Both the position numbers and the translations under genes were made by a program. Under the pieces are notes generated by a model. The model did no database searches. It was not told where the DNA came from and was given only the letters and a program-made list of their open reading frames with translations. 64,000 bases of DNA from Gordionus sp. m RMFG-2023 (lineage: Eukaryota; Nematomorpha; Gordioida; Chordodea; Parachordodidae), in NCBI RefSeq assembly GCF_954871325.1, contig NC_088775.1:74067561-74131560 (forward strand), read 5' to 3'. Below, piece after piece: positions 1-11,338 of this stretch (positions are counted from its first letter, which is position 1; each line of letters starts with the position of its first letter).

Positions 1-639
1 TAAACCACATTATATTTACCATGAAAAGGAGGAGGGGGGGGGGTTATTTCTAACACGCCACTAAGGTTAAAATATATATAACATTAAAATGAATATTATG
101 ACACTATTCTGTTCCGTTCGTTTATATCAGTTTTGAATCCCTGACAAAAATAACAATGGAAATTTTTTATGTTTAATACTATTGATTTTAAAATTGTATC
201 TGATTATAAATTTTCAAAAAAAGTATTGATCCTAATCACTGATTACAAAAGCTTATTTAATTTAAAGACTATCTCAAGTAATTGAACGCTACCAAAAATA
301 CTATATTCTAAATAATATTTGTTTATTTTTATAAATATTATAATTTTTAATATATTTAATTCATCAAAGAAAACACAGGAGGGACTATAATCTTAAAATA
401 GAATTTTTTTTTATTGAAATTTCCAACTCCGGAAATGTTATTACATAATCCCAGTTAATTCCCTGATATTATTATTATTTATAACGTTGAAAAAGAATAA
501 ATAAATTTATATATTTGGGTGGGTGGTATATTCTTTGTAATTTTGAAACAAACGATTTTCATTTAGTTTTTTTTTATTACTTTTTATAAAATTTTCTTTT
601 ACTATTTTAAACATTTTTGATAATTTTAATAAATTTTTT
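1..639. other. AT-rich non-coding stretch
   Basis: No coding exon is recognisable. The only compositional oddity is a run of ten G at 34-43 beside an AT-rich background. Nothing here can be assigned to a named element. Confidence 0.5.
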
Positions 640-1058
640 ATGTTTATTCTTCCGTTAAATAAGCATGCTAAAATTTTTCATGAGGGCTATTCCTACAATT
701 ATCATAAAACTACGAAAAATTTTAAAAGATACAAATGTACATTATATAATGCTGAAAAATGCCCAGTTATTTTGAAATATTACAATGAAAATGACTATAC
801 ATTGGAAAATACGCCTCATATTCATCCTATAAACCCACATGAATATCAAATTGAAAATGCTATAAGCACGATGAAAAGAAAAGCCTCTGAAACAAATCAA
901 AATACTTGCCAAATATACGCAGAAGAAATGTTTAAATTGTCTTCCGAATCCAGAAAAAGACTTCCGAATATAGTATCAAGAGGACACTTAGAAATCACAA
1001 AATAAAAAGGTTTCCTCCTATTCCGGCCACATTGGAAGAATTAAGCATTTCAGGTTAA
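640..1058 (+). pseudogene. MULE-type FLYWCH zinc-finger fragment
   Basis: The open frame 640-1005 looks like the N-terminal FLYWCH zinc finger carried by many Mutator-like (MULE) transposases. An aromatic GYSYNY stretch is followed by Cys33 and Cys41 (YKC..., EKCPV) and a His60-x-His62 pair, the C2H2 pattern of that finger. After about residue 113 the reading frame shifts. In the third frame, 981-1058 reads LRNHKIKRF...PATLEELSIS, which is the conserved stretch that normally follows the finger in MULE proteins (a basic helix, then 'P..L..L.I'). The catalytic DDE part is absent here. The fragment is cut exactly at its end by a TTAA where a piggyBac element has inserted. Another MULE relic with the DDE part lies at 13883-15095 on the other strand, and nothing shows the two were one copy. 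It is a broken DNA-transposon gene. Confidence 0.7.
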
Positions 1059-1319
1059 CCCATTAATGGTCAAGATTTTTCTAGTGGATAAAAATGCTCA
1101 ATTTTTTCAAATTATATTGATTAATGCTCAAATATGATATTCTAAAAAAATCAGCCAAAAAAAATAATCCTAAATAGAAAATTTAGCCTGGTGCATATAT
1201 CCACCGTTAACCATTAAGAGGTTAAAAAAGATAAAAATTATATAAAATACTATAAGATTAAAAAACAACAAATATCTTTATTCTTTTTTTTGTAATTTAT
1301 AATAAAAACGAGAAAATGT

Positions 1320-3036
1320 TTATATATTATGAAAATCCTTGAAACATTTAATATGGAGTGCGATTTGACATGTTTGGCACATATATCTTGAGTGCGTATG
1401 GCAATATCTGCATCTTCGTCTTTTTCCATCTATAATTTTGGATAAATATTGTCCAGATGAATCAATAGGGTTTTCACACTGTAATGCAAACTGGCTGGCG
1501 TGACCTGTACTTGAATTTTTTTCAATTTTTACTGGCGTTCGAAGGAGGTAGTTAGTAACTCCTCGTCTAAATGCAAGCAAACTCTTCTTGTCATCTCGAT
1601 TCACGAATTTCCAGATTTTCCATGAATTTACCAAAGCTGCATCAATAAAATTGGTGAATATTGGCCACCACCATTTTTTTCCTCTTATTTTTATTCTATA
1701 TGTAGATATTAGATTATCACATAGATCAACTCCACCCATGTGTTTGTTATAAGCAGTTACCATATTTGGCTGAGGAATTTTTATTTTAGAAGATATTTTC
1801 TTAGAATACCTTGAAACATTAGAAAGCAAAGAGATAGTGTGGCATGTCGATGCAACGGTCACCACCGAATTATCATTCCAACGAACTACAAATATTTCGC
1901 TTAATTTTTCAAACCTATAATCATAATATCCTCTTTCTTTTTTTGCTACAACCTTTATAGATTCAACTGGGCAATGCTCTATTCTATTGTCCCTCACAGT
2001 TCCAGTTGCAAAATATCCCATTTGTTTTAAGTATGACAAGAGTTTAAATGATGTAAAGAAATTATCAAAATATATTTTATGATAATTTGGTTTTTGCAAT
2101 GCCTTTAATAATTTTATGATTACATTTCCACCTAATCCATATTCATATTTATTTTCGCTTTTTCCTTGATATATATCAAATGAGAATACGTAACCGTCGG
2201 AAGAAGCCAATATCCAAGACTTGTATCCGAATCTAATTGGTTTTCCTTTTATGAACATTTTGCAAGAATGTCTTCCTCGATATGGTATCATCTGTTCATC
2301 TATTGATAAATGATGTTTGAAAATTCCGAATTGCTGAAATTTATTATTCAATATTATAATGTAAGGCCTTATAAAATCTATCATGTATATCTATTTTATT
2401 ATTGTCTGCCAAATGGATATTACATTTCAAATTTCGAAATTGTAATTGGGTCATTGTATCCCGTATTATTGGAATAGAAATATCGCTATCATTAGACCAG
2501 TACATTCTTTCTTGTGGGAGAGAATGATATCCAGTAAATAATAGAATTCCAATAAATCTCTGAATATCTTGGGTGGTTATGCATATGTTAGGTCTATTCA
2601 TTTGTTTAGCATAAATATTACTTTGTTCTACAATTAGGGAATATAAGTCTTCGTCGAAAATTAAAGAAAATATATCTGATGGAGTTTTACCATGTAAATC
2701 ATTTTCAAGTTTTATTACATCTTCCTTTTCTCCATTGAAAGGGCTTGAAGAATATATTGCATCCGTTTTTCTCCATTTTAAATTGTGAGAAATTCGAGAA
2801 TAGCTTCTTGTAGAATATGGTTCTGGAAGGTCGTCATCAACTGAATTATGAATCTCCAATTCTCCAGCTGTATCTGAAGGCAAAACTCCGACATTTGTTA
2901 AGTCATTTTCATCGAAATCTTCTTCATCACTAACTGCAGAGGGGTTTGGCGGAATTATAACCATATCTCTTTCTTCAATTGGTTCCTCTTCAAAAAGTTG
3001 AGAAAGCGCTTGTTCAATTGTTAGAAAACGTTTCAT
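1320..3036 (-). pseudogene. piggyBac transposase, one frameshift
   Basis: Two overlapping minus-strand frames give one transposase: 3036-2344 (230 residues, acidic N-terminus, then the all-helical N-terminal domain) and 2384-1320 (354 residues, catalytic core and C-terminus). The first frame reaches DRFYK and the second resumes with RPYIIILNNKF, so a one-base shift near 2365-2377 separates them. In the second part the three catalytic aspartates of the family are visible: D29 in SIDEQMIPYRG, D107 in KIYFDNFFTS and D220 in HMGGVDLCDN. A tryptophan-rich block (GKKWWWPIF) follows. The last 33 residues form the cysteine-rich zinc-binding tail (CRYC, CQTC, KCF) that binds the element ends. Total size, about 570 residues, matches active family members. 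Cut-and-paste activity at TTAA is the known role. Apart from the shift nothing essential looks missing. Confidence 0.9.
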
Positions 3037-3506
3037 TAAAAAAATTTATTAAAAATTAAATATCTAGACAAATTATTTTCGTAGAATCTTGATTTTTTTA
3101 TTAGTCATCTATTATTTTAATAATTTTGATTGAATTGACAAAACAGGTGGATAATATTTTATATAAATAAAATTAAATCTTCAGAAAGGAAGAGGCTAAA
3201 AATAATTTTAAACTTTTGAATATTTATGAACCTAATAATTTCATATAATTTGATCGGGATAAAAAATTATAATAGGAACAATATATTATTCGATTTAATC
3301 TCAGGGGGCTAAAAATTTTTTTAAAATTATTTTAAAAAGGTCGGGTATAAAATTTTTTTAAAAAAAATCTTAGGGGGCTCGAGCCACCCATCCCTCCTCC
3401 CCCCCCCCACCCTTAGTGACGGTAGTGGTAGTGTAATATAAAAAATTATGATTCATTATGTTAAATTTCATTTGTTTGAATTTTTTTAAATAATTTATAC
3501 TGCTAG

Positions 3507-3531
3507 ATGGTTAACGGTGCATATATGCACC
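3507..3531. repeat. piggyBac subterminal inverted repeat
   Basis: This 25-base block contains the perfect palindrome GGTGCATATATGCACC next to GTTAAC. The inverse copy is at 1190-1214 (palindrome imperfect there) and a direct relative abuts the right end at 3859-3880. In piggyBac elements internal repeats of this kind are transposase-binding sites, which is an inference here. Confidence 0.75.
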
Positions 3532-3894
3532 AGTCAACTTTATGTGGTTACCTATTAAAATTTTAATTATTTAAAAATTCAAAAATGATTGATAAATATT
3601 GATATATCTATAAAGAATATATACACACTAGTTTTCATCGAAATAATTTTATAATATGCTTGTGAGATCACTTAGAAAATTTTGCATTTTAGACCTCATA
3701 AATTCGCAAAGTTTGAGGGTTTCTTAGGGAGATAAAAAAATATTTTTTTCATATTTTTCTTTTCCAGTTTTGAAGTACAATGTCTGAACTATATAAAAAT
3801 CTTTTTTATTATTTTTTAAAATAAAAATTACTATGTTAAAATAAGGTATATAGGAGGTGGTGCATATATGCACCGTTAACCAGTAACGGGTTCA

Positions 3895-5102
3895 AAAATC
3901 TATCTAGATACAGATACCACATTTTTATATGTATCTAGATCCTTTAACAACTCTGCTAATAATTGATGTGAAACCCTGTAATGCCAAAGTTATGAGATAT
4001 ATACATAAAAAAATTGATAAAGTGATATTTTTGTGGGGTAGTGTTTTATTATTACATATTCAATCCCTTATTGTGCATATTTTTTTTAAATTTAAGAATC
4101 TTATTTAGATGCTTTCCAATAAGTTTAAATTTATGAAGAGCTTTTGTAGAAATTCTAATTTATTGTAAATTTTTCATAATATAAATTAAAAAATTTTCAA
4201 AAAGTTCATTGCAACTTGTGAAATTTACGCCCTCATAAAATATAATAAAAAATTAAACGACACCCATCAAACTCTCGTCTTGCCAAAAAATTAAATTTAA
4301 ATTATTTAATTAATGGCACATATTTAATTGAATACCCCTTTTTTTACTCATTATATCTGTTTACGTCAATGTGTATTTTCAGGCAATGTGTTATTTGTTA
4401 ACTTTAAATCATTTTTTGAGCGCGTTTTTTATAAATTTAAAATTTGATTTTACCGGAAATGTAAGCATGTTTAGAATACCTATCTGATGAATTGTAGACA
4501 ATTTTATCTTAACTTTTGAGTTATTTATATAAAAAATCTATGGAAAAAGAATATATATATTAAGTTCAAAAGTTCATAGCAAAATTGTCTGAAATTCATA
4601 GGGTAGGTATTCTAGACATGATGAAATACATTTCCGATAAAATCGGATTTTTAAATTTAAAAAATGCACTTAGGAACTGATTTAAAGTTGATATAATAAT
4701 ACATTGCCGGAAAAAACACATTGACGCTAACATATCCAAATTTAAAAGTAAAAAGTAATCAAATGGTTACCAAAAAGTAATAGTAACACTAACAATGGGG
4801 TTTCGTTTTTTCATGTCTAAATAAAAATTTAATTAGCAAAAATTATTATCTAAAATTGATGGTAAATTTTTTTATATTTTTGTTTAAAAAACTTAACATT
4901 TTTTCCCTAGATTCTTGCATTTTCCATTTCCTATCTTTATATTTTAAATCAATATTCATTATTATTTTATACGCAAATTAGATAATTCAATTTTATGATT
5001 TCTTGTCCATATTAATATTTATCATTATATTAAAATAATCAAGTGTGAAATAAAACGTATATATTTTTATTTCACTGTACACTATTTTGAATTGCCTTGG
5101 TC
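3895..5102. other. Non-coding stretch with hAT end and foldback
   Basis: No gene is seen. At about 3900-3956 a short sequence ends TTTAACAACTCTG. Inverted, this is CAGAGTTGTTAAA, a typical hAT terminus, preceded by GTATCTAGATCC. The same block recurs at about 15140-15221, so it is a dispersed repeat. The rest is AT-rich except for the inverted repeat listed separately. Confidence 0.5.
4350..4735. repeat. Foldback repeat with arms of about 175 bases
   Basis: The left arm (about 4350-4527) and right arm (about 4565-4735) are diverged inverted copies. Matching landmarks in mirror order are ACGTCAATGTG / CACATTGACG, the GCAATGT / ACATTGCC pair, TACCGGAAATG / CATTTCCGATA, GAATACCTA / TAGGTATTC and GACAATTTT / AAAATTGTC. 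The spacer is about 37 bases. No coding capacity is present. A foldback-type MITE or a collapsed inverted duplication are both possible. Arm divergence points to an old copy. Confidence 0.7.
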
Positions 5103-5110
5103 ATATAGGC

Positions 5111-6269
5111 TAGTGGTCTTCATTAGGCGGGTTTGTAGCCCGGCCGCCCCACCCGCCAATCTAAGTGGGCGAGCGAGCGGGCGGGTTAAAAAATTTACAA
5201 CTTTTATTTGTTAATTAAAATTATTTAGGTAAACATTATAAAAAATATGCTCCATGAAATTTCAACATTTTTATTACCAAAGATATCTGAGGTTGTTGAT
5301 ATCGAAAACATGTTGGATTTGATTTGCATGGAAGAATATAATATCAACGTAGATTAAATCTGATCTTACCCGTTTCCCCAGCAGCATTGAGAATTGAATT
5401 AAAGATATTAAATTTTAAATGCCGTGTATGAAATAGATAGCATCCACGTCAAAATTAAACAACAATAGATGGAAGGATGTGGTGTTACAGAGGAGAGCAC
5501 CTTACCTAATGACATAACAAAATATTTAAATCTTAAAGTAACTAGTTTTTATTTTATATAATTTAGCAAGATTTTAGGCTACTTAGTTTAGTTTAAGTTA
5601 ACAATTTATAAATTAATTTAAATTACTGCATTTTATTTATTATTAATGGCTTCACTTTTTATTTAATATCTCACTGTAGAGAATATATACAAACGGATAC
5701 TTTAGTGAAAACGACAAGAAAAAATTTATCAAAGTATCAAGATTAGCTAGAAAAATTTAAAAAATCTAGCAACCAGCGCTTCTTCTTTAAGAGGAATGTG
5801 AGGGAAGGTTTTTAGAACAAAACCGTCCTTGAATCCAGAAAATATGGATTCATTATTATTTTTGCATATAATTAGAAATAATATCAATAAATATTAATTT
5901 TATATATTTATATTTTTTAAAATTTATTAGATCAAATAAATTTCCCAATTTAAATTGAATCTTAATATAGAAATTTCTGTAAATTATAAAACTTTTGTAG
6001 GACTGTAGCGGTTGAAACTGAATTATTTTTTAATGAGATTTTAAAAAAAATTAAAAGAATGTGCTTATTTAAATTTCAAGGTGGGTTAAAAAAATTTATA
6101 AATAATGGGCGAACGGGTAAAAAATTTTAGACTAATAAGCGGCCGGGTGGGCAAAGGATTTTAAACTAATGTTTTTTTAAAAAAAGTATAGACTGGCTGA
6201 CGGGTGGCTTAAATTTTTTTAAAATATCGGACAGGTGGGCGTTAAAACCCTGCCCATTACAGAACTCTA
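5111..6269. mobile_element. Non-autonomous hAT element
   Basis: The left end TAGTGGTCTTCATTAGGC (5111) and the inverted right end TAGAGTTCTGTAATGGGC (ending 6269) are diverged versions of one terminus beginning CAGNG, the hAT pattern. Flanks are ATATAGGC (5103-5110) and ATATAGAC (6270-6277), seven of eight matching, as expected for an 8-bp hAT target duplication. Both ends carry G+C-rich subterminal motifs (GGCGGG, GCCCACC) in an otherwise AT-rich body. The inside has only degraded sequence without a usable frame, so the copy depends on others for movement. Confidence 0.85.
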
Positions 6270-6277
6270 ATATAGAC

Positions 6278-7048
6278 TCTTAAAATAGTAATATTTGGGT
6301 AATTTCATTTTGTTGAAATTTTATTAATAATAATGATGTCTTTGCTTTTTAATTATATTTATATAAATGATATTGTAAGAAAATTTTATTAATAAATATC
6401 ATGTGTTTATTAATGTGTTTTATTTATTTAAAAATCTAAATGATCTGAAAAATTTTGAGATATTACCGTTGAAGAATAAGCCATTTTGAAATTTTTAATA
6501 AGATATGTATCAGTACTATTTCTTTTATAAAGAATCTGTATCTAGATTCCTTTTTTAGGGACTAGCCCAAATCTGAATATAATTATTATATCCAAAATAT
6601 TTTATTTTATTTTTTGTTTTGTTTTATTTTATAATAAATCTAAAAATAATTAAAATTTTTTAAATCATTCATTCATAATTTTAAAAATTTAATAATTTAA
6701 CATTTTATCTTTGCTAAGGGAATTAGAATGTCGAGCCGATAGGTATAGTGGTTCAGTTCCATCCGTTCCTAGCTTGAAATTTTGAAGGTTAATTCCATTC
6801 CAATTATTTTTAAATATCATATTGCATTTATTCGGGGGTTTTATAAGTTTTAGTTATTAAAATTAATCATCAAATGTATTGTTTTGTTGATCCTAATAAT
6901 CTAATAAAAAAAATATTTTAAATATTTTTAAAAATAAAAACCAATCAAAAAATTAAACAAAAATAAGTTGAATTTCTTTATTTTAAGACATGCATAAGAA
7001 TTAACAAATTAAATAACATAACATAAATAACCTCATTAAATTTGTATA
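6278..7048. other. AT-rich stretch with GGTTC-rich repeat remnants
   Basis: No gene is seen. Around 6730-6800 lies a GGTTC/GTTCC-rich fragment of the kind found at several dispersed places in this window (8395-8560, 8690-8790, 31760-31800, 33300-33355, 50910-51780). These look like ends of old hAT-like repeats, but no boundary can be fixed. Confidence 0.4.
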
Positions 7049-7306
7049 CTAATTTTTAGTGCTGTAAAAGAACGCGTTCGTTTTTTTTTTGAAGAACGCG
7101 TTAAATTTAAAGTTCGTTCAATTTGAAAAACTTTTTATTTCAATTAATTTGAAAAATTTAATATTAATCCAAATTTTTTAAGAAAGAGGTCTTATAATTT
7201 TTAATCAGCTCTTTTTCCTTTTTCACATTTTAATTTTTTAGCAAGCCATTATTATAGTTTATTAATTTGAATTGTTTATATTTTAATTTAATAGATTAGC
7301 ATAAGC

Positions 7307-7543
7307 ATGGATATTATTATTTCGTCATCATCATCTTATTCTGAAAATTCAAAATCAGATGAAATACCATGGCCCAAATATGATAAATATTTTACAGTAA
7401 CATCCTATATTGAAGGAACTAATTCAATACTTACCAAATGTAAAATGTGCCCAAATAGTATTATATCAATTTCCAAATCTTCAAGTGCCAATTTAAAACG
7501 ACATTTGATTTTAATATTAATTATTTTATTTTATATAATATAA
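7307..7543 (+). pseudogene. hAT transposase N-terminus, BED zinc finger
   Basis: The frame of 78 residues opens with a Ser-rich stretch and then shows a BED finger: an aromatic WPKYDKYF, the pair Cys-Lys-Met-Cys (KCKMC), and SSSANLKRHL with its histidine. BED fingers at the N-terminus bind the transposon ends in hAT transposases. The frame stops soon after the histidine, where an internal deletion has removed the catalytic domain. It lies 250 bases inside the left end, the expected place. Confidence 0.8.
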
Positions 7544-7978
7544 CTAAGTAGCTAGCTAATAATTTATTCATTAAATTTTATATATTATATACATAGATAG
7601 AAAATGGTTGATATCATTTGGAATTTATTTTTAATCATTTTTTAAAATTATAATCTAATCACTATTATTTTAATCAAGGATTTTAATATTTTAATTTTTG
7701 AACACATTTTGAAATATAAAATTATATATTGTAGAAATAATTAACTTTTATATGTTAAAGTTTTAATATAAAATGATTTCTTTAATCTACTATATACCTA
7801 AGATTTATATTTTTATTTACAATATAAAAATGCTATAAATGATAAATTTAATATTTTATATAAAACGAGGAAGTAGAGGATGGATTGGAGAATAACTTAT
7901 CTCAATTTTTTGGAGCAAAGGACAAAGCAATAAATGTTTTTAATAAATTGTTCTTGTTAAAATAGTTTTTATGCATAA

Positions 7979-8110
7979 TGCCCCAACCCCTCATCTCCCG
8001 CTGTAGAGTGCGTTTTTAGTATAGCTAATATCGTATTAACTGCTAAGCGTTCAGATAAAAAATTTGAAAAACAATTATTATTAAAAATTAATAAGAAAAA
8101 TTTTTTATAA
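7979..8110 (+). pseudogene. hAT transposase C-terminal dimerisation segment
   Basis: In this frame 44 residues read PSSPAVECVFSIANIVL, then TAKRS, LLLKIN and a stop. This is the Pfam hAT dimerisation motif (usual form 'S.AVERVFS.AG.I.....R....'). The usual arginine of 'ER' is a cysteine. It belongs to the same deleted copy as the BED finger at 7307. Confidence 0.75.
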
Positions 8111-8366
8111 CCAAAAATATCTTTTTGTATTTATAATTATATTATCAAAATAAAATTATATTATTTCATGGCGAATATATTGTGTTAAAAAATATAATAC
8201 ATTTATTTATATTCAATTAGATTTAAAATAAAAATCATAAAATTTTGAACGAACGTGAACGCGTCCCTTTTTTTTGAAGTTAAAGTGACGCGTCGATTTT
8301 TGTCAATGAACGTTAAACGCGAACGCGTTCGATTTTTTTAGAAATATTTACAGCACTACTAATTTT

Positions 8367-10398
8367 TAAACAATAAATTATGCCAATCAAATGAATAAAT
8401 TTTATTTTTAAAAACCAGAACCGCTTTATATGGGTTTGATTTGAAAGTATTTATAAGGTTCAGTTCTCTCCTTTAAAAAATTTCTTATAACTGTATCGAA
8501 AATTATAACGGTTTATTTACGCTTCGCGGTTCGGTTGAGCCTAAGAACTAAATTATCTGAAAAATATCTAATCATATTTAAATTATTAAAATTTAAATTT
8601 AAAAAAAAACATAATTTATTTTATATGGATTGTTCTATGTATATTATATTAATATCTAACTTTCATGTTAAATTTAAATAAATGGATAAATCTAGAATCT
8701 TGTTGGAACCAGTTTTAAAAATATAAATTCAGAACAGGAATTAAAACTAGAACCAAGACATGAAAGAAATAGCAAAGGTTCCAATTCCTAATTTTAATAT
8801 AGCATATACACAATAAATATTTACAAAGAAAAATATAAAAATAATTAAACAACGTAAATAATATTATTTTAATTTTTTTAAATTAAATTCTAAAATCCAA
8901 AAAATAACGGAGAAAACAAATATATTCTTGTTTAAATATACGTACACTATCCCCTCCCCTCCTTTAACCTTTTTGAAAATCAAGAAATTAATATAAATAA
9001 ATTCAAAAATTATTGTAGACCTGTGCGCCGACAAAACTATCGGTGGCCGGCGCGAGCATCAAAAATCAAATCGGTGGTCGACGGCATGCCGATTTTTAGC
9101 TGCCGTCAACATAAGGTAAATCGGCGTATCATAATTTTTATATATTTTTTTAATTGCTAATTAATTTTTTTAAGAAAAATTAAATTAAAATATAATTATT
9201 TTGTAGTGCAATATTAATATTTTAATGATAATGCACAAGTTGGTCCTCAATTTGTATGATGCTATAACGATTATTAGGTTTGAAAGATTTCTGTAATGAT
9301 TTTATTATAGGAGCATGTGAAGTCATTTTGTCGGAAGATGATTGGTGCCAAATAAAGGACTAGTGTATTAGTTCCTTTAAAAATAACATTAAGATTACAA
9401 TCAGAACAATTATGTTTATCTGATTTTTATGGCATACGGATTTGATGCCGATTAAATTTAGAAAAATTTACAGTCTTTTTTCAAACAAAATATTAAAAAA
9501 CAAGAAAATTCGAGAGCAACAAAATTTGCAAAATAGTATTGTATTTGTATAGGATTCTATATACTTAGACCCTCGATATTAAGTTTTATTGAGTATTGAG
9601 CAACACATGGCTAAAGACCATCTTAAGGATTTATGGCATTCGCAAAACTCCATTATTTAAAATATTGGAGGCTACGACAATACCTATTGTTGTAGCTATA
9701 ATAATGATAATGATAGCAACATTGATGATATTAAAATTTTGCTTTTAGATAGAGAAAAAAAAATCAAATTATCATCAGATAGAAAGGAGGATTAAAAAAT
9801 GCTTATTGCAACTTTAATAGAAAAGTTCTCAGAAGTTAAGAGAATAAATAAGTGTACAAATATTTTAAAACTGGGAAGAAAATTCTTCAATATATCCAGA
9901 ATTATATATCTTATCTAGAATCGTCATGGCTGTACCAGTGACACAAGTACAATAATTTGTGTATTATAAAGATAGTTATCTATTTTAGGTAAGAGTACGT
10001 GGATTTTCATCTTTATAATATATATTGTCTTATTTACGTGGAGATCTGAAGGATAATATTTTAGAAGATATTATGATTGTGCGATTAAATGAAATATTTA
10101 AATATAAATTTTTTCATTTTTAAATTTTTTATTTGTAAATTATGAATGTGTATATATTGATATTGAAGTATAATAATAAATGAATAAAAAAGAAATCTTA
10201 TTTTGAGTCATTTTTTAGGTTCCCTGAACCCGGATCCTTTTTAAATTTCATTCCTGTACCCGAACCCTGACCTGGACCCTTTTTTTTGTTAAGGGTTTAC
10301 ATCCTTACACCACACTACATATATCTCGGCATATTTTTAGATCTTTATTGAAGAGCAAACTCTTTAAAAATTTTTAATATATTTTGTAATTTAAAATA
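8367..10398. other. Non-coding stretch with hAT-like end fragments
   Basis: No gene is recognised. A GGTTC-rich remnant lies at 8395-8560 and another at 8690-8790. At 9017 a possible terminus TAGACCTGTGCGCCG begins a G+C-rich block to about 9130. A weakly matching inverse (GCCGGCGCA) occurs near 11850, so 9017-11850 may be one old element, unproven. Near 10230-10306 a block inverted reads AAGGATGTAAACCC, like the ends of the hAT family at 23025 and 36750. Confidence 0.4.
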
Positions 10399-11290
10399 TT
10401 ATGTACAAAAATAATTTTTTAAAATTTCCGGACATAATAATGATCTCCTTGAATTCAACGTCAACTCAGAGGTGGAGAAAATTCTTTCACTAAGTATGCT
10501 CGTCGCTGGAGCACAAATATTTTTTTTAGCTAGCGTGGAAAGATTAGGAAGTTCGATCCTCTTTTCTCTCCAGAAATTTAGAACATCCATTCTTGTGAAT
10601 AGCGTTTTCCGAATATGGCATTTTTGTTCTATATCACTTAAAATGGCATCTAAATTTGTATTGCTGTCGAATGTTTTGTTGCTAATTTTGTCAAATATTA
10701 ATATTTCCTCTTGATTCTCAATCGCTATATTTACTTCCCTAATATCATCACTATTCGTTTAAGATGTTTTAAAAAAATTCCGACGATGTGTAATTTTATT
10801 CTATTATATATATGGATCAATTTTTAAAATTCTGTAAATATATTTAGTAAATTTCACTTCTAAAAAGTGTGGCCACGTTTATTAAGGTAAGCCTTTTTGT
10901 ACAGACTGTTTCTTTAAATTTTGAATGAAAAACTAATAGTTTTTCTTAGATTAGATTCATAGTTTGAGATAGTGTTTCCCAATTCTGTTAAAACGTAATT
11001 AATTAAATTTTTATTTGCTCCAATTATGCTTTCAAGCATAATTAATATACTATGCCACCTGATTGGGACATTTAATTTATGGCATTATTTTTATTATCAT
11101 CATTAGACTCGTCAATTTGAAACGAATATCAGGGTATAATAGATCAGTGCTATCAATATCTAGCATACTTGATGTTAGATCTATTGTACTTAGATTCATT
11201 TGATCTAACTCGAACTCAAATTCAATCTCTGCAATTTTATATCTTAGAGCAGTAATTTCCTCTTATTCTTTTGATAAGATATTTAACAAA
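10399..11290 (-). pseudogene. Decayed hAT transposase, C-terminal half
   Basis: The minus-strand frame 10758-10399 (about 119 residues) ends with the hAT dimerisation domain: MDVLNFWREKR, LPNLSTLAKKNI, APATSILSERIFS, then NSRRSLL and LKNYF. Upstream on the same strand, about 11073-10914 reads VPIRWHSILIMLESII, the conserved 'TRWNS...ML' block of the hAT catalytic domain. Farther up, to about 11290, lies low-complexity acidic coding-like sequence. The pieces are in the right order but in different frames. It is a fossil copy with several breaks and no clear termini. Confidence 0.75.
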
Positions 11291-11338
11291 TGATATTTAA
11301 TATCATACCATATTATGTAAACCATAACCCACGCATAA

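Larger units (their letters stand above)
1059..3890 (-). mobile_element. piggyBac DNA transposon, structurally complete
   Basis: The element runs from CCCATTAATGGT at 1059 to the inverted ACCAGTAACGGG ending at 3890, so the terminal repeats read CCC(A/G)TTA(A/C)TGGT. The left flank is TTAA at 1055-1058, the obligatory piggyBac target. The right flank is TTCA at 3891-3894, a TTAA with one substitution. Length is 2,832 bp, normal for an autonomous copy. A second inverted pair lies inside the ends: GGTGCATATAT..ACCGTTAACCAT at 1190-1214, with its inverse at 3507-3531. A third copy abuts the right end at 3859-3880. The transposase gene lies on the minus strand. The element sits directly after a MULE fragment. 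Small divergence between its two ends, a single visible frameshift and a one-base change in the target duplication suggest a fairly young insertion. Confidence 0.93.
7057..8358 (+). mobile_element. hAT element with perfect 8-bp target duplication
   Basis: The left terminus TAGTGCTGTAAA starts at 7057 and its inverse TTTACAGCACTA ends at 8358. CTAATTTT flanks both sides exactly (7049-7056 and 8359-8366), a perfect hAT-type duplication. The subterminal zones are rich in GAACGCGTTCG palindromes on both sides. Only 1.3 kb long, it keeps the start of the transposase gene (BED finger) and its C-terminal dimerisation segment but lacks the catalytic middle, so it is an internally deleted copy. The perfect duplication suggests a younger insertion than its neighbours. 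Confidence 0.93.

Noticed and set aside
34-3410. G-run at 34-43 and C-run at about 3400 as an inverted pair bounding an element
   Set aside because: The order of neighbouring motifs is not mirrored, and the real piggyBac ends are at 1059 and 3890.
10472-10714. Plus-strand 80-residue frame
   Set aside because: It is the shadow of the minus-strand hAT dimerisation domain at 10399-10758.
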